From the NCBI RefSeq assembly GCF_000447295.1, contig NZ_KE650771.1:5725559-5789558 (forward strand): 64,000 nucleotides of DNA, read 5' to 3'. This DNA comes from Fischerella sp. PCC 9431 (lineage in GTDB: Bacteria; Cyanobacteriota; Cyanobacteriia; Cyanobacteriales; Nostocaceae). Below, piece after piece: positions 36,945 to 47,650 of the stretch (position 1 is the first letter of the stretch; each line of letters opens with the position of its first letter). Below the pieces are notes generated by a model that saw only the letters and a program-made list of their open reading frames with translations, did not search any database and was not told where the DNA came from. A program made the position numbers and the translations under genes.

Positions 36945-37657
36945 GCCGCGTTCCTCATGCTCCTTGCAGAATCAATTACTCAAGTGTTCTTACCGCTCTT
37001 AAATTTAGTTAGCTGTATTGCCTTTTGATTAAGAGGGTTTTTAGCTAATTTGGCTGAAAGATATGTTTGGATCTTTTAGCTTTTGCGTGAGACAACAGTG
37101 GTATAAATTTCCAATACAGGTAGTAAATTCTGAACTCTGTATTTGTTTCTACCACAGTAATACTCCCAAAGGTAAATTTCCTCGCTTTTAGTAAACTTGA
37201 TATGTGTCGCCGGACAACACAAGTGTTTACTAAACTGGTCTAAAAAAGACTCATGTTGCTAAAAAAATTTACTACTCCATACAAAAAATTATGACTGTTG
37301 GAAGATTTTTTTTGAAAAGACTGTTCCGATTGTAGCCTGTTTCACAGAAATTGCACTCTCTTTATGTGGCATTTAATGAATTAATTGAGTCAGGTAAAGC
37401 TAGGTAATGTAAAGCCTGTTGTACCAAAAAGACGTTGAAAATGACACCCATATACTGGAACTTTCTCTAAAACTTTTTGGAATTTTCGTACCATCACCAT
37501 TACCTTAAAAATTAGGTAAACCCACTTATATCAGATTCAATGTGTAACCGACAACATTTATAGAAACAGTAAACTTTTGGTTAATTCAATTCAAACACTA
37601 AAGTGCATTCATTTTTACACTTCCTTCATAAATTACTAGTGTTTTAGTAACAGCCAC

Positions 37658-37818
37658 TCTCATGCTTGTTAAAGTAGGCATGAGACTACAGATTCAATTT
37701 CTAATTTAGAGTCTGGCGCTTTCATGAAAGCACTCGACCTGTCTAGGAGCCAAATGACCTAACTGAGGAGTTAAGGCTTTGGCAGAATCAGCCGAAAGAC
37801 CGAAGATTTCTAGATAGG
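37658..37818 (+). ncRNA. Candidate structured RNA, family unknown
   Basis: Several helices can form in order. TCTCATGC (37658-37665) pairs with GCATGAGA (37678-37685). GCTTTCATGAAAGC (37718-37731) is self-complementary. CCTGTCTAGGA (37738-37748) pairs with 37808-37818 over 11 bp, including two G-U pairs. Nested inside, GCCAAA (37749-37754) pairs with TTTGGC (37778-37783), and that stem encloses CTAACT/AGTTA with a GAGG loop. The G-U pairs would be C-A mismatches on the other strand, so plus is favoured. I do not recognise it as 6S, tmRNA, RNase P, SRP RNA or a known riboswitch. Confidence 0.4.
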
Positions 37819-38152
37819 GCTAATTCGATCTTAATCACAGGTTAGCGCATTATTAAAAATTCAACCCTTCGCAACTTGACAAACTCTTTTTATTGTATAC
37901 ACCGATATTTTAATCAATCCAGCAAAGATTTGACAGCAAGACTAACGATATTAGCTCACGGATAACAAAATTGCATAGTACGAATGCGAATTATACAGTC
38001 GTAGATTCTCTGGTGAGAGGTATCAAAATGTAAACCGTGTATTAACATGGTGTTACGCCAACTGTCAGGACAATAAATTTCAGTTAGTAGCTCAAAGCAA
38101 AAACCATATTACTGGAGTCAAGGTATCGAAACAGGTGTGGTTCGTTATTTCC

Positions 38153-38196
38153 TTGAGTTTACTCAACACCACAAAATCTTTTGCTGAGTTAACTCA
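38153..38196. promoter_or_regulatory. Two related dyads 31 bp apart
   Basis: TTGAGTTTACTCAA (38153-38166) and TGAGTTAACTCA (38185-38196) are perfect palindromes with the shared half-site TGAGTT. Their centres are 31 bp apart, close to three helical turns. They may be paired operator sites or RNA hairpins. They are not followed by T-runs, so terminators are unlikely. Confidence 0.4.
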
Positions 38197-38587
38197 CAAG
38201 CATATACCCTCACGAGGATCTAAGTTGTTACTCTACTCAAAGTTGTAGCTTAGAAGATACCTTTTGACTATCCAAATCTTGGTGAATTTCTTAAATTGTT
38301 TGATATTTTATGCGATCGCTTTGACAATTTGTCATACAAATACGTAAATTTTGTGAACTATAAGCTTGTATAACTTATGTTCCAGTACTCACAGAGGCAT
38401 GTTGAGTACAACTTAATCTTGCAAAAATTTTTAACAAGATAGTGAAATCTATGATTTAAAAATTTGATATTAAAACCACTTTTCAAAAAACAATCTTTAT
38501 TTTTTGTTTTACACAATTGTTAAACTATGTTTAATTTTTCTAATATATAGCAAATTGGATTACATAGATTAAGCAATACAGGAATCC

Positions 38588-38695
38588 GAGGGAACGGGGA
38601 AAGGGGAACGGGCATTATTGGGCATTGTGTATTACTTATTCTCCCTGTTCCCTGCTCCCCGCACCCCTGCTCCCTTGTCTCTCGTCTCCCCTTGC
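38588..38695. repeat. Heptameric repeats abutting the gyrB stop
   Basis: GGGGAAC and GGGCATT units followed by CTCCCTG/CTCCCCG units end three bases before the gyrB stop codon. Confidence 0.85.
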
Positions 38696-38698
38696 CAT

Positions 38699-40684
<1,986 letters not shown>

Positions 40685-40799
40685 TTAAAAACACTCCAAA
40701 ATTCTAACACAAAAGCCTTATAGGCGACTGTAGGGCAATTTGCTAGTAAATTCAAATAGGGGTTGCATTACCCTGATTGAAGTAGGTGTGTGAGGAGAA

Positions 40800-40900
40800 A
40801 ACAATTAAAAATTAAAAATTAGGAAGGGAGACATGGAGGACAAGGAGAATAATTAACTACTAACTTTTGATAAATGACCATTGACAAATGACAAATGACC
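40800..40900. repeat. Heptameric repeats AAAAATT and AATGACA types
   Basis: A short AAAAATT run (40803-40825) is followed by AATGACC/TTGACAA/ATGACAA units at 40868-40898, directly before the miaA start codon. Similar AATGAC units occur at 35700-35762 and 46960-46997. Confidence 0.75.
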
Positions 40901-40901
40901 A

Positions 40902-41915
40902 ATGACTAAATTAATCGTGATTTGTGGTGCGACGGCAACGGGTAAATCAGGTTTAGCATTAGCTTTAGCTATGCGATTAGATACTGTAATTCTGAGTGCA
41001 GACTCCCGTCAAGTATACAGGGAATTTGATATTGGTACTGCAAAACCAACTCTGGATGAGCAGAAATTAGTTCCACACTATTTGATAGATATATGCAATC
41101 CCATAGAAGTGATGACTGTAGCAGATTACCAGGCGCAAGCGCAAGCCTTGATTGCATCTTCCTCTCTTCAAAGGGGGACACGGAGAGAGGGAGACACGGT
41201 GATGCGGAGAGATTTGTTAAAAAATTCCTGCGTCCCCGTGTCAGAGTGTCCCCGTGTCAGCAAAACTCCGCTCTTACTAGTTGGTGGTACTGGTTTATAC
41301 ATTCGCTCTATTACTCAAGGGATGAAGATTCCCAGGGTAGCACCACAACAGGAGTTGCGATCGCAACTGGAATCTATGGGTCAAATGCAGCTTTACGCTA
41401 TGCTACAGCAGGTTGATCCAGTCGCATCAGCAAAGATTCATCCGAATGATTCTGTACGGACTTTAAGGGCATTAGAGGTATTTTACGTCACTGGTTGCCC
41501 GATTTCTGAGCAACAGGGAGAAAATCCTCCAAGTTATCCGATTTTACAAATAGGCTTAGATTGTGATACTGCTCATTTGGGCGATCGCATTACTCAGCGC
41601 ACTGAGAAAATGATTGCAGATGGTTTAGTCACGGAGGTGGAGTATCTTTGTCAAAAATATGGTGCTGACTTGCCTTTACTAAATACTTTAGGGTATCAAG
41701 AAATTAAACAATATTTGGCTGGAGATTTTTCTTTAGAACAGGCAAAAGAATTAACTATTCTACATACTCGACAGTTTGCTAAACGTCAACGCACATGGTT
41801 TCGTGCTTATCCTCAAATTGAGTGGTTTGATGTTGCAAATCCAGATTTGTTAGAAAAAGTATGGCAAAGAGTCCAAAGTTTTATCGCTACTTCTGAAGTA
41901 AAGATTCAGGTTTAA
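40902..41915 (+). CDS. miaA: tRNA dimethylallyltransferase with in-frame repeat insert
   Basis: MiaA adds a dimethylallyl group to A37 of tRNAs reading UNN codons. The P-loop ICGATATGKSGLA (8-20), the substrate-Asp segment SADSRQVYREFDIGTAKP, VPHYLID, and GGTGLYIRSITQG are present, as is the late LHTRQFAKRQRTWFR. The protein has 337 residues, longer than usual. The excess is residues about 92-119, which translate a palindromic block of GACACGG-type repeat DNA (41177-41258) placed just before TPLLLVGGTGLY. The frame is kept and all catalytic motifs remain, so it is probably functional, but activity is unproven. Confidence 0.92.
   Translation: MTKLIVICGATATGKSGLALALAMRLDTVILSADSRQVYREFDIGTAKPTLDEQKLVPHYLIDICNPIEVMTVADYQAQAQALIASSSLQRGTRREGDTVMRRDLLKNSCVPVSECPRVSKTPLLLVGGTGLYIRSITQGMKIPRVAPQQELRSQLESMGQMQLYAMLQQVDPVASAKIHPNDSVRTLRALEVFYVTGCPISEQQGENPPSYPILQIGLDCDTAHLGDRITQRTEKMIADGLVTEVEYLCQKYGADLPLLNTLGYQEIKQYLAGDFSLEQAKELTILHTRQFAKRQRTWFRAYPQIEWFDVANPDLLEKVWQRVQSFIATSEVKIQV
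41177..41258. repeat. Palindromic repeat insert inside miaA
   Basis: Arms 41177-41208 and 41227-41258 pair at 22 of 32 positions across an 18-nt loop. They are built of GACACGG-like units also seen at 25425-25460. The block sits within the miaA reading frame without breaking it. Confidence 0.75.
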
Positions 41916-41999
41916 AGTTAAGGTCTTTAAAGATGGTACTTGGATACCAGGGTTGACCATTGCTTCTATAGCTAGCTCAAAAAACTCAATTACGGAATT

Positions 42000-42341
42000 T
42001 CAACGCCAGCCTTTTTCGGCTTGTTGTAAAACATAGGCGGCGACATCTTGTATTTCTTGTTGACTAAGACGGTCTTTATAGGCTGACATATTATTTTTAC
42101 CATTAGCAACAAGAGAAGAAATTGCCTCTATTGAATCCATACCATATTTTTTTAGTGCTTTAAGCTTCAAATTTTTTCCTCGCCTGACAATATTACTACC
42201 GTTAATATGACAGCCAGCGCAATGAACATCGAATATTTTTGCGCCATTGGTTGTATCTGCGGCTAATGCTGGTTTACTGAAGCTAATTATCAACAGTGTG
42301 AAAATCAACAGTATAAATTTGAGAGTATTTTTAGCACACAT
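42000..42341 (-). CDS. petJ: Cytochrome c6 precursor
   Basis: A 113-residue precursor of cytochrome c6, the soluble lumenal carrier between the cytochrome b6f complex and photosystem I or terminal oxidases. A signal peptide (1-28, ending ALAA) is followed by the haem-binding CAGCH at 41-45 and the axial Met85 in NNMSAYKDRL. The C-terminal helix DVAAYVLQQAEKGW is typical. Relative to classical PetJ the segment NIVRRGKNLKLKALKKYG is rather basic, a feature of some paralogues (c6-like proteins), so it may be one of several copies. Confidence 0.93.
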   Translation of the reverse strand: MCAKNTLKFILLIFTLLIISFSKPALAADTTNGAKIFDVHCAGCHINGSNIVRRGKNLKLKALKKYGMDSIEAISSLVANGKNNMSAYKDRLSQQEIQDVAAYVLQQAEKGWR

Positions 42342-42476
42342 ATAATCTTACTTTGGTTAGTAATTTTCTATCTAAAGGAAGTACTGCTTTTAAATATATT
42401 ACGCCACAATCGTAGTGTGACATAGTGAACCGATGAAATTCTATCCAAAATAGTTAAATCTTAAAGTATCTAAAAA

Positions 42477-43265
42477 ATGCCTAACAATATCAAAGAACAA
42501 ATAACAACTGATCTTCAACAAGCTAAAGAAACAGGACAACTGAGAGCAGAGCGAATTCGTGAAATTGTGAAAGCGGCTGTTTCTCAAGTAGTTTCTGAAT
42601 TCCAAGAAGGATCTACCGAACTACGTTCCATAGTTAAAGATGCTGTTTCGGCTGTTGTTGAAAACTTACAAGCTAAAAGCAGTGAGTATAAAGAAAATGT
42701 AACAGCTTCAATTGAGGGAGCGCTAGAGGCTGTAAATACAAAAAGACATGAGTCTATTGCTAAAACTCAAGCACAGGTTAAACAGCTAGAAGCTCAATTA
42801 GATGAGGAAGAAAATAAAATCCAGCAAGAAGTTGATGGAATTTTAGCAGAGATCAAAGATACTAATAATATTAATTCGCCGGAAAGCAAAACAGCTATTG
42901 ACTCTGCTATAGATGCCATCAGAAATAGTGATGAGTTAGCTTTATTGAGAAGAAGATATGCTCAACTCCAAGCACAGTTAGCGATTGTTAAAGCGAATTT
43001 AGCTGCACGCTATGGTGGGCGTTCTGAAGAAGTAAAAAGTTATCTAGATGATGCAAAAAGTTGGTTCCAGCAAGCTCGTCCCCAAGCAGAAGAAGCAGTT
43101 GCTCAGGTGCAACAAAAACACGCTCAGTTAGAAGAAAAGATTGGCGAAGCAGGTAGTTCAATAGCGAAAAAAGAGCGTCAAATCAGACAAATACTTAGAG
43201 ATTTATTGCTTTCTGGCGCTGATTGGTTAAAAGAAAAAGAACCAATGGATAAAGTCGGTAAATAA
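42477..43265 (+). CDS. Coiled-coil protein of unknown function
   Basis: A 262-residue, highly charged and almost entirely helical protein. It is rich in Ala, Glu, Lys and Gln, with heptad-like patterns (ESIAKTQAQVKQLEAQLDEEENKIQQEVDGILAEI, then ALLRRRYAQLQAQLAIVKANLAAR). There is no signal peptide or membrane segment. Repeated amphipathic 11-mer-like stretches near the N-terminus (IVKAAVSQVVSEFQ, IVKDAVSAVVENLQ) recall stress-related helical proteins, but no family is claimed. It has its own terminator at 43292-43320. Confidence 0.75.
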   Translation: MPNNIKEQITTDLQQAKETGQLRAERIREIVKAAVSQVVSEFQEGSTELRSIVKDAVSAVVENLQAKSSEYKENVTASIEGALEAVNTKRHESIAKTQAQVKQLEAQLDEEENKIQQEVDGILAEIKDTNNINSPESKTAIDSAIDAIRNSDELALLRRRYAQLQAQLAIVKANLAARYGGRSEEVKSYLDDAKSWFQQARPQAEEAVAQVQQKHAQLEEKIGEAGSSIAKKERQIRQILRDLLLSGADWLKEKEPMDKVGK

Positions 43266-43291
43266 AATTTAGATAGAAATCGCTTATCTTG

Positions 43292-43320
43292 TAGGGTGGG
43301 TAATGCTCACCCTATTTTTT
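43292..43320 (+). terminator. Intrinsic terminator after the coiled-coil gene
   Basis: TAGGGTG (43292-43298) pairs with CACCCTA (43308-43314), followed by six T residues, 27 bp after the stop codon. The stem resembles the GTAGGGTGGG repeat family seen at 53981 and 45100. Confidence 0.75.
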
Positions 43321-43520
43321 AATTTTAAGGATTTTTTACATTCTTATTGATACAGAAATCCTAATAAATAAAGTGCAGATAAAATACATAAATTAAAATT
43401 TAGAATTAATAGTAAATTTTTATTAGATTTTGAGGATTATACAGCGTGGATACAGTGAGTGAAAGGTTTTTGTGTCAATTTCAAGTTTGCGAATGACTGA
43501 CTGAATAGATAAATTATTTG

Positions 43521-43539
43521 AGTCCGTTTGCAACGGACT
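43521..43539. repeat. Short hairpin related to the 26394 element interior
   Basis: AGTCCGTT-TGC-AACGGACT is a perfect hairpin followed by TGTGCTATTAGTCAGAG. This resembles TATGCTATTAGCTAAGG inside the 26394-26563 element, so it may be a decayed relative. Confidence 0.4.
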
Positions 43540-43639
43540 TGTGCTATTAGTCAGAGAATTTATTCTATGGCAGGATACTAGGATTATGTAGATATAATCC
43601 CTAAGTTAACTTAACTTATACATACCAGATAAAATTCAA

Positions 43640-43668
43640 ATTCCCGATCTCTTTAATAGATCGGGAAT
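43640..43668. terminator. 11-bp inverted repeat 3' of the YqaE gene
   Basis: ATTCCCGATCT (43640-43650) and AGATCGGGAAT (43658-43668) pair perfectly across 7 nt. It is a shorter relative of the hairpin at 10058-10090 and lies 3' of the minus-strand gene at 43712. Confidence 0.5.
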
Positions 43669-43711
43669 CTTGGTTTTCCTATGACTTAGTAACTAGATAT
43701 GTTCTCAAGAA

Positions 43712-43894
43712 TTAGGATACGGTGTCTAATCTTTCTTCGTATTTGGCAATTGCCCATACACCGTGAATTGCTCCAGGAAGCCAACCTAAAAGAGTGAGAA
43801 GAATGTTGATCACTAAAGTTGTACTGATACCATAGGTTAGAAAAATACCAACAGGAGGTAGTAAAAATCCAAGGAGATAACGAAGTAATTTCAT
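43712..43894 (-). CDS. YqaE/Pmp3-family small membrane protein
   Basis: A 60-residue protein with two hydrophobic helices (about 6-25 and 30-48) and the family motif LLPPVGIFLTYGIS, then ILLTLLGWLPGAIHGVWAIAKY. This is the UPF0057/PMP3 family, hydrophobic proteins often induced by salt or cold that influence membrane potential in yeast and plants. It has no close operon partner. The function in cyanobacteria is not established. Confidence 0.93.
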   Translation of the reverse strand: MKLLRYLLGFLLPPVGIFLTYGISTTLVINILLTLLGWLPGAIHGVWAIAKYEERLDTVS

Positions 43895-44063
43895 AGTGTT
43901 TCTATTGCTGTTTAGTTGTATGTTTTTTGTTTGTGTTTACAATCTTCCGAAATTGATGGAATTTATAAACTCCTTACTAGGAATTAATTCAATTCGGATT
44001 TGTTATTTCTGATTAACGCGATTCAATGCGATCGCTCACGTCTGTTCTACTTAATGCTGATAG

Positions 44064-44465
44064 TTAGCTAGAAGGTAATTCAGCTTTGGATTTTGCTGCA
44101 TCACTGCTAGATAAAGCCAAATTTTTCTCAGCAAAGTATCTATTAATTAAGGTGCTAGATAAAGATAGAACAACAGGACCAAGAATAAAGGCTATCAGTC
44201 CATGTACAGAAAAACCAGGCACTAAAAATGCTGCCAGAGCAAAACAGATACCATTAACAACGAGTGAAAATGCTCCCAATGATAAGAAATTTAGTGGTAG
44301 AGACAATAAAGATAGAACTGGTTTCACAGAACCATTAACTAAACCAATTGCTAGTGCAGCAATTAGAGCAGCTGGGAAGTTAGCAATATTAACACCAGGA
44401 ACTACTAAATCAACAATTAATAAGCTTAAAGCTGTAACTAAGGCAGCTAATAAGTTTCCGGTCAT
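44064..44465 (-). CDS. Phage holin-4-like (PF04020-type) membrane protein
   Basis: A 133-residue protein with four hydrophobic segments (about 4-20, 29-45, 55-75 and 88-110) and the motif NGSVKPVLSLLSLPLNFLSLGAFSLVVNGICF. This defines the mobile holin-4/YvlD-like superfamily of bacterial membrane proteins. Despite the name, chromosomal members are not phage lysis proteins. YvlD relatives are linked to envelope stress in Bacillus. The start at 44465 is chosen because AGGTGA precedes it by 5 nt. The GTG at 44474 lies inside that ribosome-binding site. Confidence 0.88.
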   Translation of the reverse strand: MTGNLLAALVTALSLLIVDLVVPGVNIANFPAALIAALAIGLVNGSVKPVLSLLSLPLNFLSLGAFSLVVNGICFALAAFLVPGFSVHGLIAFILGPVVLSLSSTLINRYFAEKNLALSSSDAAKSKAELPSS

Positions 44466-44727
44466 CGTTTTCACCTAAAAAGCAGAAATAGAGGTTTTTA
44501 TGTTCTGATACCATCTTCTGCAATGTATGATTATTTAACCTCTCTAACAAGGTAGATTCTGCTTATGCCATTAGACTAGTTTTTCTGATATATTTTATAG
44601 ACCTAAATGTTGAGATCAGGTAAATCAGCATTAACTCAATAAAACAAAATTACTAATTTTGTTTTTAATAATTATTTAATATTTTCTCTGAGTTTAGTAT
44701 AGTAAGTATTTTCGATCTTCAAAGATA

Positions 44728-45069
44728 CTATTCTGATTTGGGAGCATCTGATTTAAGATACAGGGAGTTTTGATACAAGACTTGTTCTTGATGAGTCTCT
44801 AAAGTGCAATCAGATAAAGGATAAGGAACACATGTAATAGTGTAGCCAGCCGCTATTTCATGCGATCGCAAAAACATTTGCTCACTTTGATCTACTTCTC
44901 CAGCAATGATTTTAGCCACGCAGGCTGAACATTCGCCCTGTTTGCATCCAGATGGTAGACGAATACCTGCTTCTTCGGCCATATCAAGGATATATTGATC
45001 ATCTGGTACTGCGATCGCACAGTCTAAGTCAGTTGCAGAATTGATGAGTCGAACTTGGTAAACTGCCAT
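44728..45069 (-). CDS. Plant-type [2Fe-2S] ferredoxin
   Basis: A 113-residue ferredoxin with cluster ligands Cys42, Cys47, Cys50 and Cys80 in GCKQGECSACVAKIIAGEVDQ and YTITCVPYPLSDC. It carries one electron at low potential. The spacing C-x4-C-x2-C is standard. The N-terminus lacks the usual ATYKVTL start, and the C-terminal extension after residue 90 is longer than in PetF, so it is probably a specialised isoform rather than the main photosynthetic ferredoxin. The partner is unknown. Confidence 0.93.
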   Translation of the reverse strand: MAVYQVRLINSATDLDCAIAVPDDQYILDMAEEAGIRLPSGCKQGECSACVAKIIAGEVDQSEQMFLRSHEIAAGYTITCVPYPLSDCTLETHQEQVLYQNSLYLKSDAPKSE

Positions 45070-45159
45070 TTGCTTTCTAATTTGAGAATCATATATTTAA
45101 GGTGGGCTATGCCCACCCTAGAGAAAATATAAACTCACATGCACAGAAAAGTGTTGTAA

Positions 45160-46287
45160 TTATGCTTCCTTCGGCTCTACTAAATTTTCTGCACCCTTGA
45201 CAACTTTTGCTGATTCAATTTTGTCACCTGCTTTGATTTCCCGTAAAACATCTTTACCTTCAACAACATAACCAAAAACACTGTAACGACCATCTAAAAG
45301 ATTACGTCCAGCTGGGGTAAGTTCTGGTTCATAAAGGAAGAAGAAAAATTGCGAGGAACCGCCATTATTGTCACTTTCAGGACGAGCCATAGCTACAGCA
45401 CCATAGGCAGAAAATGGCAATACAGGTAAATCAGTGTAACGTCCTGCTTGTTCTGATGTAATACCGTAGGTTGGTTCTTTGTCACCTTCAAACAGAATTT
45501 CTAAAGGAATGGCACGGTATTTGTTAGTTTTGGGGTCAATAAAACCTACTTCTTTTCCTGGTGGATCACCAGTTTGAACAACGTAAGATTCTTCTGCACG
45601 GGTGAATGGTAAACCATCATAGAAACCCCGTTGTACTAAATCAACCAAATTTCCAGCAGTTACAGGGGCGTTATAACCGTCTACTACAAAAGTAATATTA
45701 CCCTTTGTAGTTTTCATTTCGATAGTGGCACGACCTTTGAGTTGCGGTAAGTTGCTATATTCGTTGGGAACTTCAAAAGGGAATCCCTGCACCATCAAAT
45801 CTTCTAAGTCACCAACAAGATTTAACAGGTCGGCTCGTTGTGCTAATACTTGCTCTTTGTCTCTGGTTTTACTTACTTCTTCAAGACTGCTGACACCTGA
45901 TTTCAATTCAGAAATCAAAGCTTCTGCTTGGGTTTTGTTTGCTTCCGGTACACTAGCCAGAATTTTGGTAGGATTATTGAGAGTCCGTGATGCTTTGCTG
46001 AGGTCTTTGGAAACAGCACCCCAACGTCGATTGGCTCTTAGTTGGTTTGATATATCTTCCAAACTGCCTTGCAGTTCTCGCACAGGCTTATTATCTATTG
46101 GCAATGCATAGCGCAAAAGCGCTTTACCGTCAGTGATTGCGTTTCCTGCTGGTAGTCCAGCACTGCTGGAGGAAGTCCACCCAGCTGTACTTACTCCTAA
46201 AAAGAGTGTTACCAACAAAAGTGTAATGAGAGTATTCTTCAACTGAGATTTTAATGACTTGAACATGAGATGGTTCAAACGCAGCAT
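45160..46287 (-). CDS. Thylakoid-lumen cyclophilin-type peptidyl-prolyl isomerase (TLP40/CYP38-like)
   Basis: A 375-residue protein with an N-terminal export signal (about 10-45), a helical region (about 60-165, RELQGSLEDISNQLRANRRWGAVSKDLSKASR) and a C-terminal cyclophilin domain (ATIEMKTTKGNITFVVDGYNAPVTAGNLVDLVQRGFYDGLPFTR). This two-part plan is that of chloroplast TLP40/CYP38, which assists photosystem II assembly in the lumen. Several catalytic residues of active cyclophilins are altered, as in CYP38, so isomerase activity may be low. It is divergent from the ybaB-like gene. Confidence 0.9.
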   Translation of the reverse strand: MLRLNHLMFKSLKSQLKNTLITLLLVTLFLGVSTAGWTSSSSAGLPAGNAITDGKALLRYALPIDNKPVRELQGSLEDISNQLRANRRWGAVSKDLSKASRTLNNPTKILASVPEANKTQAEALISELKSGVSSLEEVSKTRDKEQVLAQRADLLNLVGDLEDLMVQGFPFEVPNEYSNLPQLKGRATIEMKTTKGNITFVVDGYNAPVTAGNLVDLVQRGFYDGLPFTRAEESYVVQTGDPPGKEVGFIDPKTNKYRAIPLEILFEGDKEPTYGITSEQAGRYTDLPVLPFSAYGAVAMARPESDNNGGSSQFFFFLYEPELTPAGRNLLDGRYSVFGYVVEGKDVLREIKAGDKIESAKVVKGAENLVEPKEA

Positions 46288-46601
46288 TAATTTCTTGACT
46301 AAAACAATTTTTACTTGACTTAACCCTCAATCATCTTCCCACAGTACAGGAAGGACGTAAAAGAAGAGATACGTAATATGCACGGATACAGACGCTTACT
46401 TGCCAGATTACTTAGATTTGCAATCATGAGTCAAAATAAGCTAAATCTAAGTGTTAGTACTTCATCCTTCATCCTTGTTAGTATTGACAAAATTTGGAGA
46501 ATCGGATGATTGACAGTAAAAATAGGTAAATGACATACCCCATCTATAATTGAATTTGTTGAAATTGACTTGTTAATCAAAATACAGGTGGACAATCTCA
46601 T
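46288..46601. other. Divergent promoter region, 314 bp
   Basis: It lies between the cyclophilin (minus) and YbaB-like (plus) genes and should hold both promoters. No repeats or genes are evident. Confidence 0.45.
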
Positions 46602-46949
46602 ATGACAGGTAAAGGACAAGGATTTGGCTTTGGCTTAGGAAAAATGAAAGAACTAGCTGACGCCTTTAAGAAAGCTCAACAGGTGCAAGAAGGAGCAAAG
46701 CGCCTTCAGGAAGAACTGGAGCAAATGGAAATTGAAGGCGAAGCTGGCAATGGTTTAATCAAGGTGATAGTCAGTGGAAACCAAGAACCTAAGCGGGTAG
46801 AAATTTCCCCAGATGCTCTGAATGAAGGTGCAGAGGTACTTTCTGATCTGGTTGCTGCGGCTATGAAAGATGCTTATAACAAATCCACAGCAACAATGCG
46901 GGAACGCATGGAAGATTTGACCAGTGGGTTGGAACTTCCTGGGTTCTAG
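46602..46949 (+). CDS. YbaB/EbfC-family nucleoid-associated protein
   Basis: A 115-residue YbaB/EbfC protein. The helical first half ([39 protein letters not shown]) and the core [19 protein letters not shown] are family signatures. The C-terminal helix ([21 protein letters not shown]) completes the dimer fold. Members bind DNA as dimers and help organise the nucleoid. In many bacteria the gene lies by dnaX or recR, which is not the case here. A phosphatase gene follows by 64 bp, so co-transcription is possible. Confidence 0.93.
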   Translation: MTGKGQGFGFGLGKMKELADAFKKAQQVQEGAKRLQEELEQMEIEGEAGNGLIKVIVSGNQEPKRVEISPDALNEGAEVLSDLVAAAMKDAYNKSTATMRERMEDLTSGLELPGF

Positions 46950-47013
46950 ACTTAATAGTTGTTTGTCATTTGTCTTATTCTAATGACAAAGGACAAATAA
47001 CTATATACTTTAT

Positions 47014-47514
47014 ATGTCTTACAAACTTTTGTTTGTCTGCCTGGGAAATATCTGCCGATCGCCTGCGGCAGAAAATATCATGAATTACTTGATCGAGCAG
47101 AATGGACAGACACTAGGCGATCGCATTATTTGTGACTCAGCTGGCACATCTAGCTATCACATCGGTAGCCCACCAGATCGACGCATGACTGCTGCGGCGT
47201 TGCAAAAACTCGGAATCAAACTCCGTGGTCATGCTCGTCAGTTTCAAAAGTCAGACTTTCAAGACTTTGATTTGATCTTAGCTATGGATCGAGAAAATTA
47301 TGATGATATTTTATCTCTTGATCTAACTGGACAATATCAACACAAAGTACATTTGATGTGTGACTTTTGTTCTCAGCATACTCTTAAAGAAGTTCCAGAT
47401 CCGTATTATGGTGGTTCAGAGGGCTTTAATCAAGTAATTGAACTACTCCTTGATGCTTGTGGAGGTCTCCTGCAATACGTTTGTAATCAAGAAGTCACAA
47501 GGGAAAGCCTATAG
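47014..47514 (+). CDS. Low-molecular-weight protein-tyrosine phosphatase
   Basis: A 166-residue LMW-PTP. The P-loop FVCLGNICRSP has nucleophile Cys9 and Arg15 (C-x5-R), with the second Cys14 typical of the family. The general acid Asp129 is in VPDPYYGG with the usual tyrosines. The enzyme removes phosphate from protein tyrosine. In bacteria it often acts on exopolysaccharide kinases, although none is adjacent here. Arsenate reductase activity exists in relatives, but the DPYYGG form favours phosphatase. Confidence 0.95.
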   Translation: MSYKLLFVCLGNICRSPAAENIMNYLIEQNGQTLGDRIICDSAGTSSYHIGSPPDRRMTAAALQKLGIKLRGHARQFQKSDFQDFDLILAMDRENYDDILSLDLTGQYQHKVHLMCDFCSQHTLKEVPDPYYGGSEGFNQVIELLLDACGGLLQYVCNQEVTRESL

Positions 47515-47650
47515 AGAAATTAGGGGAAAAGGAAGGTTAAAGGTTAAAGTTACTTTTAATCTACACCCCTAAACACGCCAGGTGCTACAACGCTCTTAAC
47601 CTGCAAGGGCGCACTGGCTCCCCTACACCCTTACACCCCTTTGCAACCCA

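Larger units (their letters stand above)
36945..38698. other. 1754-bp non-coding region between sigA and gyrB
   Basis: No credible ORF on either strand. It holds, from left to right, the presumed sigA promoter region, a candidate structured RNA (37658-37818), two related dyads (38153-38166, 38185-38196), and heptamer repeats next to the gyrB stop (38588-38695). It is the longest spacer in the window. HIP1 occurs once, near 38313. Confidence 0.7.

Noticed and set aside
37761-37800. Hammerhead-ribozyme-like core in the candidate RNA
   Set aside because: The sequence reads CTGAGGA instead of CTGATGA, and the expected stem II between it and GAAA does not form.
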